From: Novosphingobium endophyticum
Lineage (GTDB): Bacteria > Pseudomonadota > Alphaproteobacteria > Sphingomonadales > Sphingomonadaceae
Reading direction: 5' to 3'
Assembly: GCF_014640675.1 (NCBI RefSeq)
Contig: NZ_BMHK01000005.1
Location: 153,417-201,016 of the forward strand
DNA: 47,600 bases
The notes under the pieces are model-generated. The model was not told where the DNA came from. It saw only the letters and a list, made by a program, of their open reading frames with translations, and made no database searches. Shown piece after piece: positions 33,999 through 42,762 of this stretch. Each line of letters starts with the position of its first letter. The first letter of the stretch is position 1. The position numbers and the translations under genes are program-made.

Positions 33999-35201
33999 AT
34001 GGCCGACGCTTTCATTTGCGATGCGATACGGACGCCCATTGGCCGCTATGGCGGCGCGCTGTCATCGATACGCGCGGACGATCTGGCGAGCCGTCCTATC
34101 GCGGCCTTGATGGCGCGGAACCCGGACATGGACTGGTCTGCTGTGCAGGACGTGATTTTCGGCTGCGCAAATCAGGCCGGCGAAGACAATCGCAACGTTG
34201 CGCGCATGGCCGGCCTGCTGGCCGGACTACCCGAAAGTGTCGGGGGCACCACCATAAATCGGCTGTGTGGATCGGGCCTCGATGCGGTTGGGACGGCGGC
34301 AAGGGCCGTCCGCTCCGGTGACTGCGACCTGCTGATAGCGGGCGGCGTTGAAAGCATGAGCCGGGCACCGTTCGTGATGCCAAAGGCGACGAGCGCGTTT
34401 TCCCGCATTTGCGACTTGTACGACACGACGATTGGCTGGCGTTTCATTAACCCGGAAATGGAGGCGCGCCACGGCGTCGATTCCATGCCGGAAACCGCTG
34501 AAAACGTGGCGCGGGAATTCGGTGTCTCGCGTGAGGATCAGGATCGTTTCGCCCTGCGCAGTCAGGAAAAAGCCGCCGCGGCCCAGGTTAACGGACGGCT
34601 TGCTGCGGAGATTTGTCCGGTTTCGGTTCCGCAGCGAAAGGGCGATCCGCTGAAAGTCGATCGCGATGAACATCCGCGTCCAACATCGCTAGAAGCCCTC
34701 AGTCGCCTGAAGCCTATCACACGGGCGGACGGAACGGTGACCGCAGGCAATTCGAGCGGCGTGAACGATGGCGCGGCGGCGTTGATCATAGCTTCGCAGG
34801 AAGCTGCGCGAGCCCATGGCCTGACACCTCGTGCCCGGATCGTCGGCATGGCGGTGGCCGGCGTTCCGCCACGTATCATGGGTATTGGACCAGCCCCCGC
34901 CACAGAGCGCCTGCTGGCTTCGACCGGCATTGCACTGGAGGATATCGACGTCATCGAGCTTAACGAAGCGTTTGCCGCGCAGGGCCTGGCCGTCCTGAGA
35001 CGGCTTGGAATTGCCGATGACGACCATCGCGTGAATCCCAACGGCGGAGCCATCGCGCTTGGTCACCCGCTCGGCATGTCCGGGGCGCGCATGGCGCTGA
35101 GCGCAACGGAGGAGTTGACCCGCTCTGGCGGACGCTATGCGCTGGCCACGATGTGTATCGGGGTGGGACAGGGCGTCGCGCTCCTCCTCGAACGCGCGTG
35201 A
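33999..35201 (+). CDS. 3-oxoadipyl-CoA thiolase (acetyl-CoA acyltransferase)
   Basis: 400 residues, thiolase family. Catalytic Cys in NRLCGSGLDAVG (about residue 90), His in GGAIALGHPLG and second Cys in TMCIGVGQG. It cleaves 3-oxoadipyl-CoA with CoA to succinyl-CoA and acetyl-CoA, the last box step; PcaF and PaaJ have the same job. Starts 3 bases after the hydrolase stop and ends the operon. No clear terminator follows before the receptor gene. Confidence 0.88.
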   Translation: MADAFICDAIRTPIGRYGGALSSIRADDLASRPIAALMARNPDMDWSAVQDVIFGCANQAGEDNRNVARMAGLLAGLPESVGGTTINRLCGSGLDAVGTAARAVRSGDCDLLIAGGVESMSRAPFVMPKATSAFSRICDLYDTTIGWRFINPEMEARHGVDSMPETAENVAREFGVSREDQDRFALRSQEKAAAAQVNGRLAAEICPVSVPQRKGDPLKVDRDEHPRPTSLEALSRLKPITRADGTVTAGNSSGVNDGAAALIIASQEAARAHGLTPRARIVGMAVAGVPPRIMGIGPAPATERLLASTGIALEDIDVIELNEAFAAQGLAVLRRLGIADDDHRVNPNGGAIALGHPLGMSGARMALSATEELTRSGGRYALATMCIGVGQGVALLLERA

Positions 35202-35467
35202 CATTCGATCCGGAGCGAGGCTGCTGTTAGCGTTTGAGCATCGTCCCCGTCAGCATAATCAATGTAAAACAGTAGTTTATTTGAACTGCGGGTGCTGCAA
35301 GGGGCGGCTACAAATCCCATCAAATCGTCGCGGCGCAACGCATCTGTGTCGGGAATAGATCTGATCGCAAAAGTCGATTCGCTCAATAGGTCCACGCCTC
35401 TTAGTGAGTTCAACGTGAAGTGCAGTCCGCGAAATAAATGCGGGCGCGATCTTGAGGGAGAGAAATA
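35202..35467. promoter_or_regulatory. Promoter region of the TonB receptor gene
   Basis: 266 bases without a gene. It holds an AT-rich stretch at 35258-35285 and a small inverted repeat (AGTT-6-AACT) inside it. GAGGGAGAGAAATA precedes the receptor ATG. I see no ATCGATT or GCACTATA copies, so control may differ from the upper and box blocks. Confidence 0.35.
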
Positions 35468-37891
35468 ATGCGCAAATCAACGCTGTTGGCGGCACCTGTC
35501 CTGAGCGTCGTGTCGCTCGGTACATTTGCTGCGCCCGCCATCGCCCAGGATGCGGGACCGGTCGAGCAGAGTAATGATGCTGGTCTGGGGGAAATTGTCG
35601 TCACGGCGCAGCGGCGGGCGGAATCGCTGCAAAACGCTGCCATCGCGATTTCCGCTGTGAGCGGCGACGCCCTGGTCCAGCAGGGTGTGACCGATCCCGC
35701 CGGTCTGACCGGGGCGGTGCCCGCGCTGGAGGTGTCGACCGGAACGGGCGGAAAGAGTCTTTTCTATTTGCGCGGCGTGGGAAATTTCTCGGGTAATTCT
35801 CTGTCGGATGGCGCGATCGCGTTCAATTTCAACGACGTGTACATCGCGCGCGCCCAAGGTACGGGCGGCTTTTTCCATGACCTTGAGCGTGTCGAGGTCC
35901 TGAAAGGACCGCAAGGCACTCTATACGGACGCAACGCGACCGGGGGCGCCATCAACGTCATCCCGGCCGCTCCGAAGTTGGGTGAGTTCGGCGGCCATAT
36001 CTCGGGCGAATACGGGAACTACGACCATATGCGCGTCGAAGGCGCGGTAAATGCGCCGCTTGGTGACAATGGCGCGATCCGTTTGTCGGCGATGCGGGTC
36101 AAGCATGACGGGTATCTGTCCGACGGTACCGACGATCAGGACGATTTCAGTGCCCGTCTGGGCATGCGCGCCGAATTAACACCCACACTCGATGTCACCG
36201 TTACCGGCGACTATTTCAGAAAACGCGGTAAAGGAGGCGGTGCCACCATCATCTCGGACACCGGCGGACGTTTTGATATCGATGATCGTGTCGGGCTGTC
36301 CGATCCGCGCGCGCAGGCCGTATACGAACAGGACACTTTCGTTTTCACCGCAGGCAGTTTTCTGACTGGACTTCCCGATGTCAGCGATGTCGATATCAAT
36401 AATTGGGGCGTTTCCGCCACGATCAATTGGGATACTCCAGCGGGCGAGCTGACCGTGATCCCCGCTTACAGGGAAACCGACAGCAAGTCGGTCACGATCC
36501 AGCCCGGCTTTTACATATCGGAAGACGCCCGCAGCCAGCAGTTCAGCATGGAGGCGCGGCTGGCTTCGGACGACACGAACACTTTCAGCTACCTTCTGGG
36601 CGCCTACTACATTGATGAAGATGGCGACGTCCCGTTGTTCCGGACAAATGCGCAATATAATGCGGCGCTTCAGAATTATGAATACCAAACAGAAAGTTAC
36701 GCGTTCTTCGGTCGCCTGAACTTTCGCGCGACAGATAAACTGACACTGTCGCTCGGCGGACGCTACACAAAGGAAAAGAAGGCGTTCCAGGGCCTTTACC
36801 GGGGTCAGAATCGGTTCTGCGTCACTGAAACCTTCAGCTTTGGGCTGACATGTCCGGGGGCACCGCCAATCCCGTTCAACGATACGTTGCCACTTGCCTT
36901 CGCTAACCTGGAATCCGTCGGGCTCGTGCCGTTCCCGCTGGCCGGCGGCATCGCGGCCTACGAAAATGGCTTTGATCCCGATCGCTTCCTGGTGCAAGTC
37001 TATAACGAGATCTCAAACAACAGCTCGAACAGCTTCAACAAGTTCACTTATAGATTGGCGGCCGACTATCAGGTCACGCCGGATAACCTGATTTATGCCA
37101 GCTATGAAACCGGGTTCAAGTCGGGGGGCTTCTTCTTCTCTCCCACCCAGAACACCTATTCGCCGGAAACGATTCAGGCCTTCACGCTAGGCTCGAAGAA
37201 CAGCTTCATGGGCAACCGGATTCGTCTCAATGTCGAGGCGTTTCATTGGATCTACAAGGACCAGCAGATCAGCCATCTGGGCTCGGCACTTGATCCCGAT
37301 ACACAGCAGTCGGTCATAATCTTCCCGACGGAAAACGTGGGCAAGGCTACGTTTACCGGTGGCGAGGTCGAACTGGAGGCACTGGTAACGGATACTACCC
37401 GTTTGGGCGCCCAGGTTCAGTACCTCGATGCCAAGTACGACGAGTTCGTCTACAACGTGCCTGCGAATTCGCCGCCGCAGACCGGTTGCGCGACCGCGCC
37501 TTCCGGCGGTGGTGCCACGATTGCGCTGGATTGCTCGGGCTTTCGTCCGCCCAATGCGCCCAAATGGGTGATCCGCCTGACCGGCGAACAGAGAGTCCCG
37601 CTCGGGAACGGTGGCGAGTTCGTCTTCAACGCATCCGGCAATTTCCAGAGCAAGACGCTGACCGGGCTCGAGTTCCTTCCGGTGGAGACGCAGGGTTCTT
37701 ATTGGAACGTCGATGCCGCGCTGACTTATAACGCGCCAAATGATCGGTTCTACATCGGCGGCTATGTCCGCAACGCGTTCAACAAGACGGTGTTCACCAA
37801 CAGCTTCCCGCCGCCGTTGACCAACGGACTGTTTGTGGCTGCCCTGCGATCACCCCGGACGTACGGCATTCGCGCAGGCTTCAATTTCTGA
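35468..37891 (+). CDS. TonB-dependent outer-membrane receptor
   Basis: 807 residues. Signal peptide (LLAAPVLSVVSLGTFAAPAIAQ), a TonB-box-like region and IVVTAQRRAES, then the plug domain (to about residue 165, with RVEVLKGPQGTLYGRNATGG) and a beta-barrel that ends in the aromatic residue F (GIRAGFNF). It belongs to the large sphingomonad group that imports bulky organic molecules rather than iron; no siderophore-type or heme motifs are seen. It stands alone between the box and C1 blocks, suggesting it imports the substrate of this region. The ligand cannot be predicted. Confidence 0.9.
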   Translation: MRKSTLLAAPVLSVVSLGTFAAPAIAQDAGPVEQSNDAGLGEIVVTAQRRAESLQNAAIAISAVSGDALVQQGVTDPAGLTGAVPALEVSTGTGGKSLFYLRGVGNFSGNSLSDGAIAFNFNDVYIARAQGTGGFFHDLERVEVLKGPQGTLYGRNATGGAINVIPAAPKLGEFGGHISGEYGNYDHMRVEGAVNAPLGDNGAIRLSAMRVKHDGYLSDGTDDQDDFSARLGMRAELTPTLDVTVTGDYFRKRGKGGGATIISDTGGRFDIDDRVGLSDPRAQAVYEQDTFVFTAGSFLTGLPDVSDVDINNWGVSATINWDTPAGELTVIPAYRETDSKSVTIQPGFYISEDARSQQFSMEARLASDDTNTFSYLLGAYYIDEDGDVPLFRTNAQYNAALQNYEYQTESYAFFGRLNFRATDKLTLSLGGRYTKEKKAFQGLYRGQNRFCVTETFSFGLTCPGAPPIPFNDTLPLAFANLESVGLVPFPLAGGIAAYENGFDPDRFLVQVYNEISNNSSNSFNKFTYRLAADYQVTPDNLIYASYETGFKSGGFFFSPTQNTYSPETIQAFTLGSKNSFMGNRIRLNVEAFHWIYKDQQISHLGSALDPDTQQSVIIFPTENVGKATFTGGEVELEALVTDTTRLGAQVQYLDAKYDEFVYNVPANSPPQTGCATAPSGGGATIALDCSGFRPPNAPKWVIRLTGEQRVPLGNGGEFVFNASGNFQSKTLTGLEFLPVETQGSYWNVDAALTYNAPNDRFYIGGYVRNAFNKTVFTNSFPPPLTNGLFVAALRSPRTYGIRAGFNF

Positions 37892-37930
37892 ACCGGCAAT
37901 ATTGCCCAATGTGGGGAGGGAGACAGGGTC

Positions 37931-38050
37931 ATGCTGAACTGGTGCTTCCGCTCATTGGATAGGCTGGCAGCGACGCTAATCTGCACCCAGGTTCGGCCCA
38001 GAAGCGCCGTAGGTAGATCGTTTGACCCCGCACCGAATGCCACTTTTTGA
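37931..38050 (+). CDS. Possible 39-codon small ORF between receptor and demethylase
   Basis: ATG at 37931 follows a strong GGGGAGGGAGACAGGG site and opens a 39-codon frame ending at 38050. The product (starts MLNWCFRSLDRLAATLIC) resembles nothing I know, with a short hydrophobic start. It may be a leader peptide or chance; the ribosome site could be a remnant of a lost gene. Confidence 0.25.
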   Translation: MLNWCFRSLDRLAATLICTQVRPRSAVGRSFDPAPNATF

Positions 38051-38081
38051 AGCGCATGGAATGGACAGGAATCTCGTGCCG

Positions 38082-39482
38082 ATGAACCTACAGTCTATCC
38101 TGGAAAGCGCGGACAGCCCTCTCGGCTATCTCCGCAGCGACAAGACCCACCGCCACACTAACCGTGCCTGGGATCCCAAGCTGATCATGCCGCAGCTCCC
38201 CTATGAGTTCACCGATTGGGAACGCGAACAGCTTGCGTGGCGGGATACGGTCGCTCTTTTGGATCAGTCGCATCACATGCAGGCGGTGATCATCAGCGGC
38301 CGGGATGCGAAGACGTTTCTCACTTATATGGCGTGCAATAATCTTACAAACGCCCACCCCGGCAGAGCTTTCCAGATCATCTGTGCTTCGCCCGACGGCT
38401 ACCTGGTCGGCGACGGGATCCTGCTGCAACAGGATGAAAACACGTTCGCGGCAGTTGGCCCCTATCTCCTCAACTGGCTATCCTACCACGCGGAAACTCT
38501 TGGCTTCGACGTGACAGCCACGGTTGACCCTCGATCACCCGTCTATGCGAATGGCCACGGCAATCGGCGCCCCGCGTGCCGCTACCAGATCCAGGGTCCG
38601 AATGCGTGGGCGCTGATCGAGAAACTCAATGGCGGCTCCGTCGCCGACGTCCCGTTCTTCCATCTTACCGAGATCACCGTGGCAGGGCATCGCATGGAAG
38701 GGCTTCGCCACGGAATGGCCGGAGCGCCCGGACTGGAGATTTGGGGGCCTTGGGAGGCGCGCGATGAAATTCGTGGCACAATCCTGGAGGAGGGCGAGGA
38801 GTTTGGCATCGTTGAAGTCGGGGCTGCGGCTTACGTCTCATCCGCCGTTGAGTCCGGGTGGGTGCATACGGTTTTGCCAGCGATCTACAGCGGCCCGGAA
38901 CTTCGCGGCTATCGCGAATGGATGCCAAGCGACGAAGTCGAGGGCTTGATCCGACTGACGGGCAGCCAGGAGCGTGACTGCGTTTCGGACTACTACCGAA
39001 CGCCTTTCGACATGGGTTATGGTCGTCTGATCCATCTGGATCATGAGTTTATCGGACGCGATGCCCTGCGCGCCCGTGCCGGCGAAGCGAAGTTGCAGAA
39101 GGTGACGCTGGCCTGGGACCCGGACGATACGGCTAACCTTTTCAGGGAAATGCTCATTCGCGACGGACGGAATGTCAAATTTCTTCATCTGCCGACCATG
39201 AGCGACAAGCTGGACATGCAGTATTTCCGGGTGACAGCAAACGGTAAGGAAGTCGGGACGGGCCACTCGTCCGCATACATGGCCGGTGAACGCGCCATGC
39301 TGACCTTGTCGCTCCTGGATGAATCCGTCCGCATCGGCGACGAAGTTCTACTGCACTGGGGGGAGAGTGGAGGTGGCTTCGGCCGCTACGTCACACCCGC
39401 GACGGACATCGTGCCAATCAGAACTACCGTGAGCCCGGCGCCATACTCGCGGGTCGCCCGCGAGGAATACCGGAAGATCTGA
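38082..39482 (+). CDS. Tetrahydrofolate-dependent aryl O-demethylase (DesA/LigM/Dmt-like)
   Basis: 466 residues, GcvT fold, length of LigM/DesA. The N-terminus MNLQSILESADSPLGYL and FTDWEREQLAW followed by LLDQSHHM match the DesA/LigM group. These enzymes move the aryl O-methyl group to tetrahydrofolate to give 5-methyl-THF and a phenol. The start at 38082 is used because it matches DesA-like N-termini and AGGAATC is upstream; in-frame ATGs at 38022 and 38061 add residues. MetF, PurU and FolD genes follow, the arrangement I recall for the dicamba demethylation cluster of Rhizorhabdus dicambivorans. Substrate (syringate, vanillate, dicamba-like or other) undecided. Confidence 0.85.
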   Translation: MNLQSILESADSPLGYLRSDKTHRHTNRAWDPKLIMPQLPYEFTDWEREQLAWRDTVALLDQSHHMQAVIISGRDAKTFLTYMACNNLTNAHPGRAFQIICASPDGYLVGDGILLQQDENTFAAVGPYLLNWLSYHAETLGFDVTATVDPRSPVYANGHGNRRPACRYQIQGPNAWALIEKLNGGSVADVPFFHLTEITVAGHRMEGLRHGMAGAPGLEIWGPWEARDEIRGTILEEGEEFGIVEVGAAAYVSSAVESGWVHTVLPAIYSGPELRGYREWMPSDEVEGLIRLTGSQERDCVSDYYRTPFDMGYGRLIHLDHEFIGRDALRARAGEAKLQKVTLAWDPDDTANLFREMLIRDGRNVKFLHLPTMSDKLDMQYFRVTANGKEVGTGHSSAYMAGERAMLTLSLLDESVRIGDEVLLHWGESGGGFGRYVTPATDIVPIRTTVSPAPYSRVAREEYRKI

Positions 39483-39592
39483 CCATCCAGCCTGAATGTC
39501 GTCGGCTCCGCTTGCGATCCACTGCAAGCGGACGCCGGGCGAAGGCGGTCGAACACCAGAACCCTTACGGGCGGCGGCGAATGGAGGCCCCA

Positions 39593-40459
39593 ATGAAGGC
39601 AGCACTTGGTGCAAATGTGGCGTACGCAGAGACCAACCTGATCGACGGCTTCTCGCTCGAAATGACAGCCCGGGACGTCGACTCGCTAAACGCGGCGGCA
39701 TCGAACATCGCGGCTGGTACGCCGGTGGCCATCACGTTCCTGCCGGGAGAATCCTACGATGCGCGGGTGGCCGTCGTTCGGGCGGTCCGAAAACTTGGCT
39801 TCGAGCCGATGCCGCATTTTTCGGCACGGCTCCTGCAATCTGTCGGCGAGTTCGAATGCTACCTGCACAGGATATGCGAGGCGGCGAACGTGACGCGATG
39901 CTTCGTTATTGCGGGCGATACCGCTAAGGTGGAAGGCCCCTTTCCCGACAGCATGAGCCTGATCGCCTCGGGGGCGTTCGAGCGCTACGGTGCAAGTGTC
40001 CTTGGGATAGCCGGCCATCCCGAGGGGCATCCGCACATGACCGATGAGCAGTGCTGGCAGACGTTGGAAACGAAATGTGCCGAGATCGGGCGTCGAGGCA
40101 TGGCGCCGCTGATCGTCACCCAGTTCGCCTTTGACGCGGATCGCACCTTGCGCTGGCTGGAAACCCTGCGCTCGCGCGGCATCGTCGCCCCTGTCAGGAT
40201 AGGCGTGCCCGGTCCCGCCGGGATCAAAACGCTGATGCGCTTTGCCGCACGCTGCGGGGTGGGGGCCTCGACGACAGTCCTGGCCAAGTACGGCATCTCG
40301 ATCGGCCGACTCATCGGCTCTGCCGGACCCGACAGGCTCCTCGACACTTTCGCCCGCTCGCTTGGCCCTCAGCACGGGCTGGTGCGGCTTCACTTCTACC
40401 CGTTCGGCGGGCTCGAAAAGACGGTGGCGTGGATCAGGGATTACGACAGTGCGCACTGA
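39593..40459 (+). CDS. metF: Divergent methylenetetrahydrofolate reductase, probably run in the oxidative direction
   Basis: 288 residues, MetF-like TIM barrel. The N-terminal Glu of the usual FEFFPP motif survives as E23 in [10 protein letters not shown], but the FPP part is gone; D109 ([10 protein letters not shown]) corresponds to the Asp near FAD. In O-demethylation clusters MetF oxidises 5-methyl-THF to 5,10-methylene-THF, which frees tetrahydrofolate; the changed motif fits a specialised copy rather than the housekeeping enzyme. GGAGG precedes the ATG at 39593. PurU starts 31 bases downstream. The housekeeping MetF should be elsewhere. Confidence 0.8.
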   Translation: MKAALGANVAYAETNLIDGFSLEMTARDVDSLNAAASNIAAGTPVAITFLPGESYDARVAVVRAVRKLGFEPMPHFSARLLQSVGEFECYLHRICEAANVTRCFVIAGDTAKVEGPFPDSMSLIASGAFERYGASVLGIAGHPEGHPHMTDEQCWQTLETKCAEIGRRGMAPLIVTQFAFDADRTLRWLETLRSRGIVAPVRIGVPGPAGIKTLMRFAARCGVGASTTVLAKYGISIGRLIGSAGPDRLLDTFARSLGPQHGLVRLHFYPFGGLEKTVAWIRDYDSAH

Positions 40460-40490
40460 TCGCGTTGGCAGTTCAACAAAGGAGAAAGTG

Positions 40491-41348
40491 GTGTCGGACG
40501 TGTATACTCTGCGGCTCCAGTGCCCCGATCGGCCGGGGCTGGTCGCGAAGGTGGCGGGATTTCTGGCCGACAGAGGCAGCAACATCCTCGACGCGCAGCA
40601 ATTCGACGACAGCGAGAATGACTTCTTCTTCATGCGCATCGCGTTCGAGCCCAGCGAGGGATGGGGCGTCGAGCGCCTGCGCGACGAATTCGCGCAGATC
40701 GCCGGCGAAGCCGGAATGGAATGGTCGCTGCAGGACCAGGCTGTGCGCAAGAAGGTCGCGCTGATGGTCTCCAAATGGGACCATTGCCTCGTCGATCTGC
40801 TCTATCGCGAACGCCTGGGCGAACTCCCGATGGAGGTGGTTGGCATTATCTCCAATCACCCCCGCGAACTCCTCCATGGCGGGCTGATCGGGGATGTTCC
40901 CTTTTATCATCTACCGATCAGCAAGGACACCAAGCCGCAGCAGGAAGCGCAGATCAAGCAGGTCGTGAGCGAGGCTGGCGCCGAGCTGGTCGTCCTTGCA
41001 CGCTACATGCAAATCCTGTCGGACGATCTGGCGGCTTTCCTCTCGGGGCGCTGCATCAATATCCACCACAGCTTTCTCCCGGGATTCAAGGGCGCCAAGC
41101 CTTATCATCAGGCGTTCGATCGCGGGGTTAAGATGATTGGCGCGACCGCGCACTATGTTACCGCCGATCTCGATGAGGGCCCGATCATCCACCAGGATGT
41201 CGAGGCAGTGAGCCATTCCGATACGCCTGAGGATCTGGTCCGCAAGGGTCGGGACATCGAACGACGCGTGCTTGCGGAAGCCGTGCGCCTCCACCTGCAG
41301 GACCGTGTCTTCGCAAACGGCGCGCGCACCGTGGTTTTCCGGAACTAA
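40491..41348 (+). CDS. purU: Formyltetrahydrofolate deformylase
   Basis: 285 residues. N-terminal ACT domain (about 1-80, [20 protein letters not shown]) and formyltransferase-fold domain with [16 protein letters not shown] and [13 protein letters not shown], the His and Asp of the active site. It hydrolyses 10-formyl-THF to formate and THF. GTG at 40491 is chosen because AAAGGAGA lies 5-8 bases ahead; GTG at 40488 is also possible. In this cluster it closes the cycle that empties methyl groups as formate and returns THF to the demethylase. FolD follows after 3 bases. Confidence 0.92.
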   Translation: MSDVYTLRLQCPDRPGLVAKVAGFLADRGSNILDAQQFDDSENDFFFMRIAFEPSEGWGVERLRDEFAQIAGEAGMEWSLQDQAVRKKVALMVSKWDHCLVDLLYRERLGELPMEVVGIISNHPRELLHGGLIGDVPFYHLPISKDTKPQQEAQIKQVVSEAGAELVVLARYMQILSDDLAAFLSGRCINIHHSFLPGFKGAKPYHQAFDRGVKMIGATAHYVTADLDEGPIIHQDVEAVSHSDTPEDLVRKGRDIERRVLAEAVRLHLQDRVFANGARTVVFRN

Positions 41349-41351
41349 TGA

Positions 41352-42212
41352 ATGAGAGCGCTGATCGACGGCCGCGCGATGGCGCAGGCGCTTTCGGCCC
41401 GTACGGCCGAAGCGGTCGCCGAGCTTCGCGCGCGGGATGCGACCCCTGTGCTTGCCGTCGTCCTGGTTGGCAACGATCCGGCAAGCGAAGTCTACGTGGC
41501 TCGCAAGCTCGCCGAGTGCTGTAGGGTCGGTATCGGTTCGATCGAGCAGCGTCTGTCGGAAGATTGCACCGAAGCCCAGATTTTGACGCTTATCGATTCG
41601 CTCAATGCGGACGATGATGTGCACGGCATTCTCATCCAACTTCCGCTGCCGAAGGGGATAAACGCCGGCCGAGTGCTGGATCGGATATCGCCTGCCAAGG
41701 ACGTCGACGGCTTCCATCCGGTCAACGTCGGACGCCTGTCCACCGGCACCGGCGGGCTAGTGCCATGCACGCCACTCGGGATCATGATGCTGCTCGACAG
41801 CGTTATAGATGACTATCGCGGCCTTAACGTGGTAGTGATCGGAAAGTCGAACATCGTCGGTAAACCTGTCGCCATGCTGTTGCTCGAGCGCGAGGCCACG
41901 GTAACGGTTACCCATATCGAAACGCGCAACCTGCCTGACATCACGCGCGGGGCCGACGTGATCGTGGCGGCGGCGGGCGCACCGCACTTGGTGCGCGGCT
42001 ATTGGGTAAAGCCGGGCGCCGTCGTTGTCGACGTGGGGATTACCCAGATCACGGATCATGACGGGCGCAAGCGGATCGTCGGCGATTGCGCCACCCATGA
42101 GCTCGATCATGCCAAAGCCGTGACCCCGGTGCCTGGCGGGGTTGGTCCGATGACGATCGCCTGCTTGCTGAGCAACACCGTGACCGCCGCTCGGAAGACC
42201 GTGAATGACTGA
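41352..42212 (+). CDS. folD: Methylenetetrahydrofolate dehydrogenase/cyclohydrolase
   Basis: 286 residues, bifunctional FolD. Catalytic K52 in YVARKLAECC, PLP-like folate loop QLPLPKGIN, and the NADP block IGKSNIVGKPVAMLL. It oxidises 5,10-methylene-THF and hydrolyses the methenyl form to 10-formyl-THF, the substrate of PurU. Overlaps folB by eight bases. A complete chain demethylase-MetF-FolD-PurU is thus encoded within about 4 kb. Confidence 0.93.
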   Translation: MRALIDGRAMAQALSARTAEAVAELRARDATPVLAVVLVGNDPASEVYVARKLAECCRVGIGSIEQRLSEDCTEAQILTLIDSLNADDDVHGILIQLPLPKGINAGRVLDRISPAKDVDGFHPVNVGRLSTGTGGLVPCTPLGIMMLLDSVIDDYRGLNVVVIGKSNIVGKPVAMLLLEREATVTVTHIETRNLPDITRGADVIVAAAGAPHLVRGYWVKPGAVVVDVGITQITDHDGRKRIVGDCATHELDHAKAVTPVPGGVGPMTIACLLSNTVTAARKTVND

Positions 42213-42468
42213 GGCCACGACCACGGTACGTGTGCGCGACCTGCCGCTCCTTGCGGACATCGGGATTAATCCGGTCGAGGTCGGTAGGCAGCAGCCGCTA
42301 GTGATCACAGTCGACCTGAAGCTCCAAGTCGCCGATGTGGAGAGGATCGACAACACCGTGGATTACCGCCGCATAGTGCGCGAGGCGGAAGGGCTCGCGG
42401 CAGTTCACATTCCGCTTATCGAGACCTTTGCTCGTCGGCTCGCAGTGGCGCAATGCGGTCACCAATAG
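42205..42468 (+). pseudogene. folB: Dihydroneopterin aldolase FolB, C-terminally truncated
   Basis: The first 80 residues look like FolB (RDLPLLADIGINPVEVGRQQ, NTVDYRRIVRE, IPLIETFARRLA), the enzyme that converts dihydroneopterin in folate synthesis. A normal protein has about 120 residues; here homology stops at residue 80 (about 42444) and the frame ends seven codons later. From that point the opposite strand reads an IS5-like transposase start. The missing part includes the C-terminal strand and lysine region needed for the active tunnel, so activity is doubtful. As a cluster copy it would have boosted the THF pool. Confidence 0.75.
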
Positions 42469-42582
42469 TCCGTGCAAAACCTCGAAGCCGACGACGCCGG
42501 CCAAGCGTTCAAGCGGATCGCTTGCTACACTCAGGGCCTTATACCGGTTGGAAAGATCGAAAAAGCCGGGCTGTCCTGACAT
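42445..42582 (-). pseudogene. IS5-like transposase, N-terminal fragment
   Basis: Starts at 42582 with MSGQPGFFDLSNRYKALS and continues SDPLERLAGVVGFEVLHGLL, the conserved beginning of IS5/ISNCY-group transposases (usually MPGQPGFFDL...DERYAALS). About 46 residues remain, then it runs into the antisense of folB. The rest of the element is lost; its left end should lie in 42583-42762, where no gene is present. It marks the break in folB and the right edge of the catabolic region. Confidence 0.75.
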
Positions 42583-42762
42583 CTCTGCTTCCGTTGTCGC
42601 GCTCAGGCAGTGACTCATTTCGTGCCATTATCTACCACCGGTACTTCGAGATGACCAGCTTACAGCGATCTCGCCAATGTATTGGAAATGTTTTGTTTCG
42701 TGGTATCGGCTGCCGCCCGCGTGCGGCGGTGGGTCATTCCAATCTCAGGGGAAATTCGCAGA

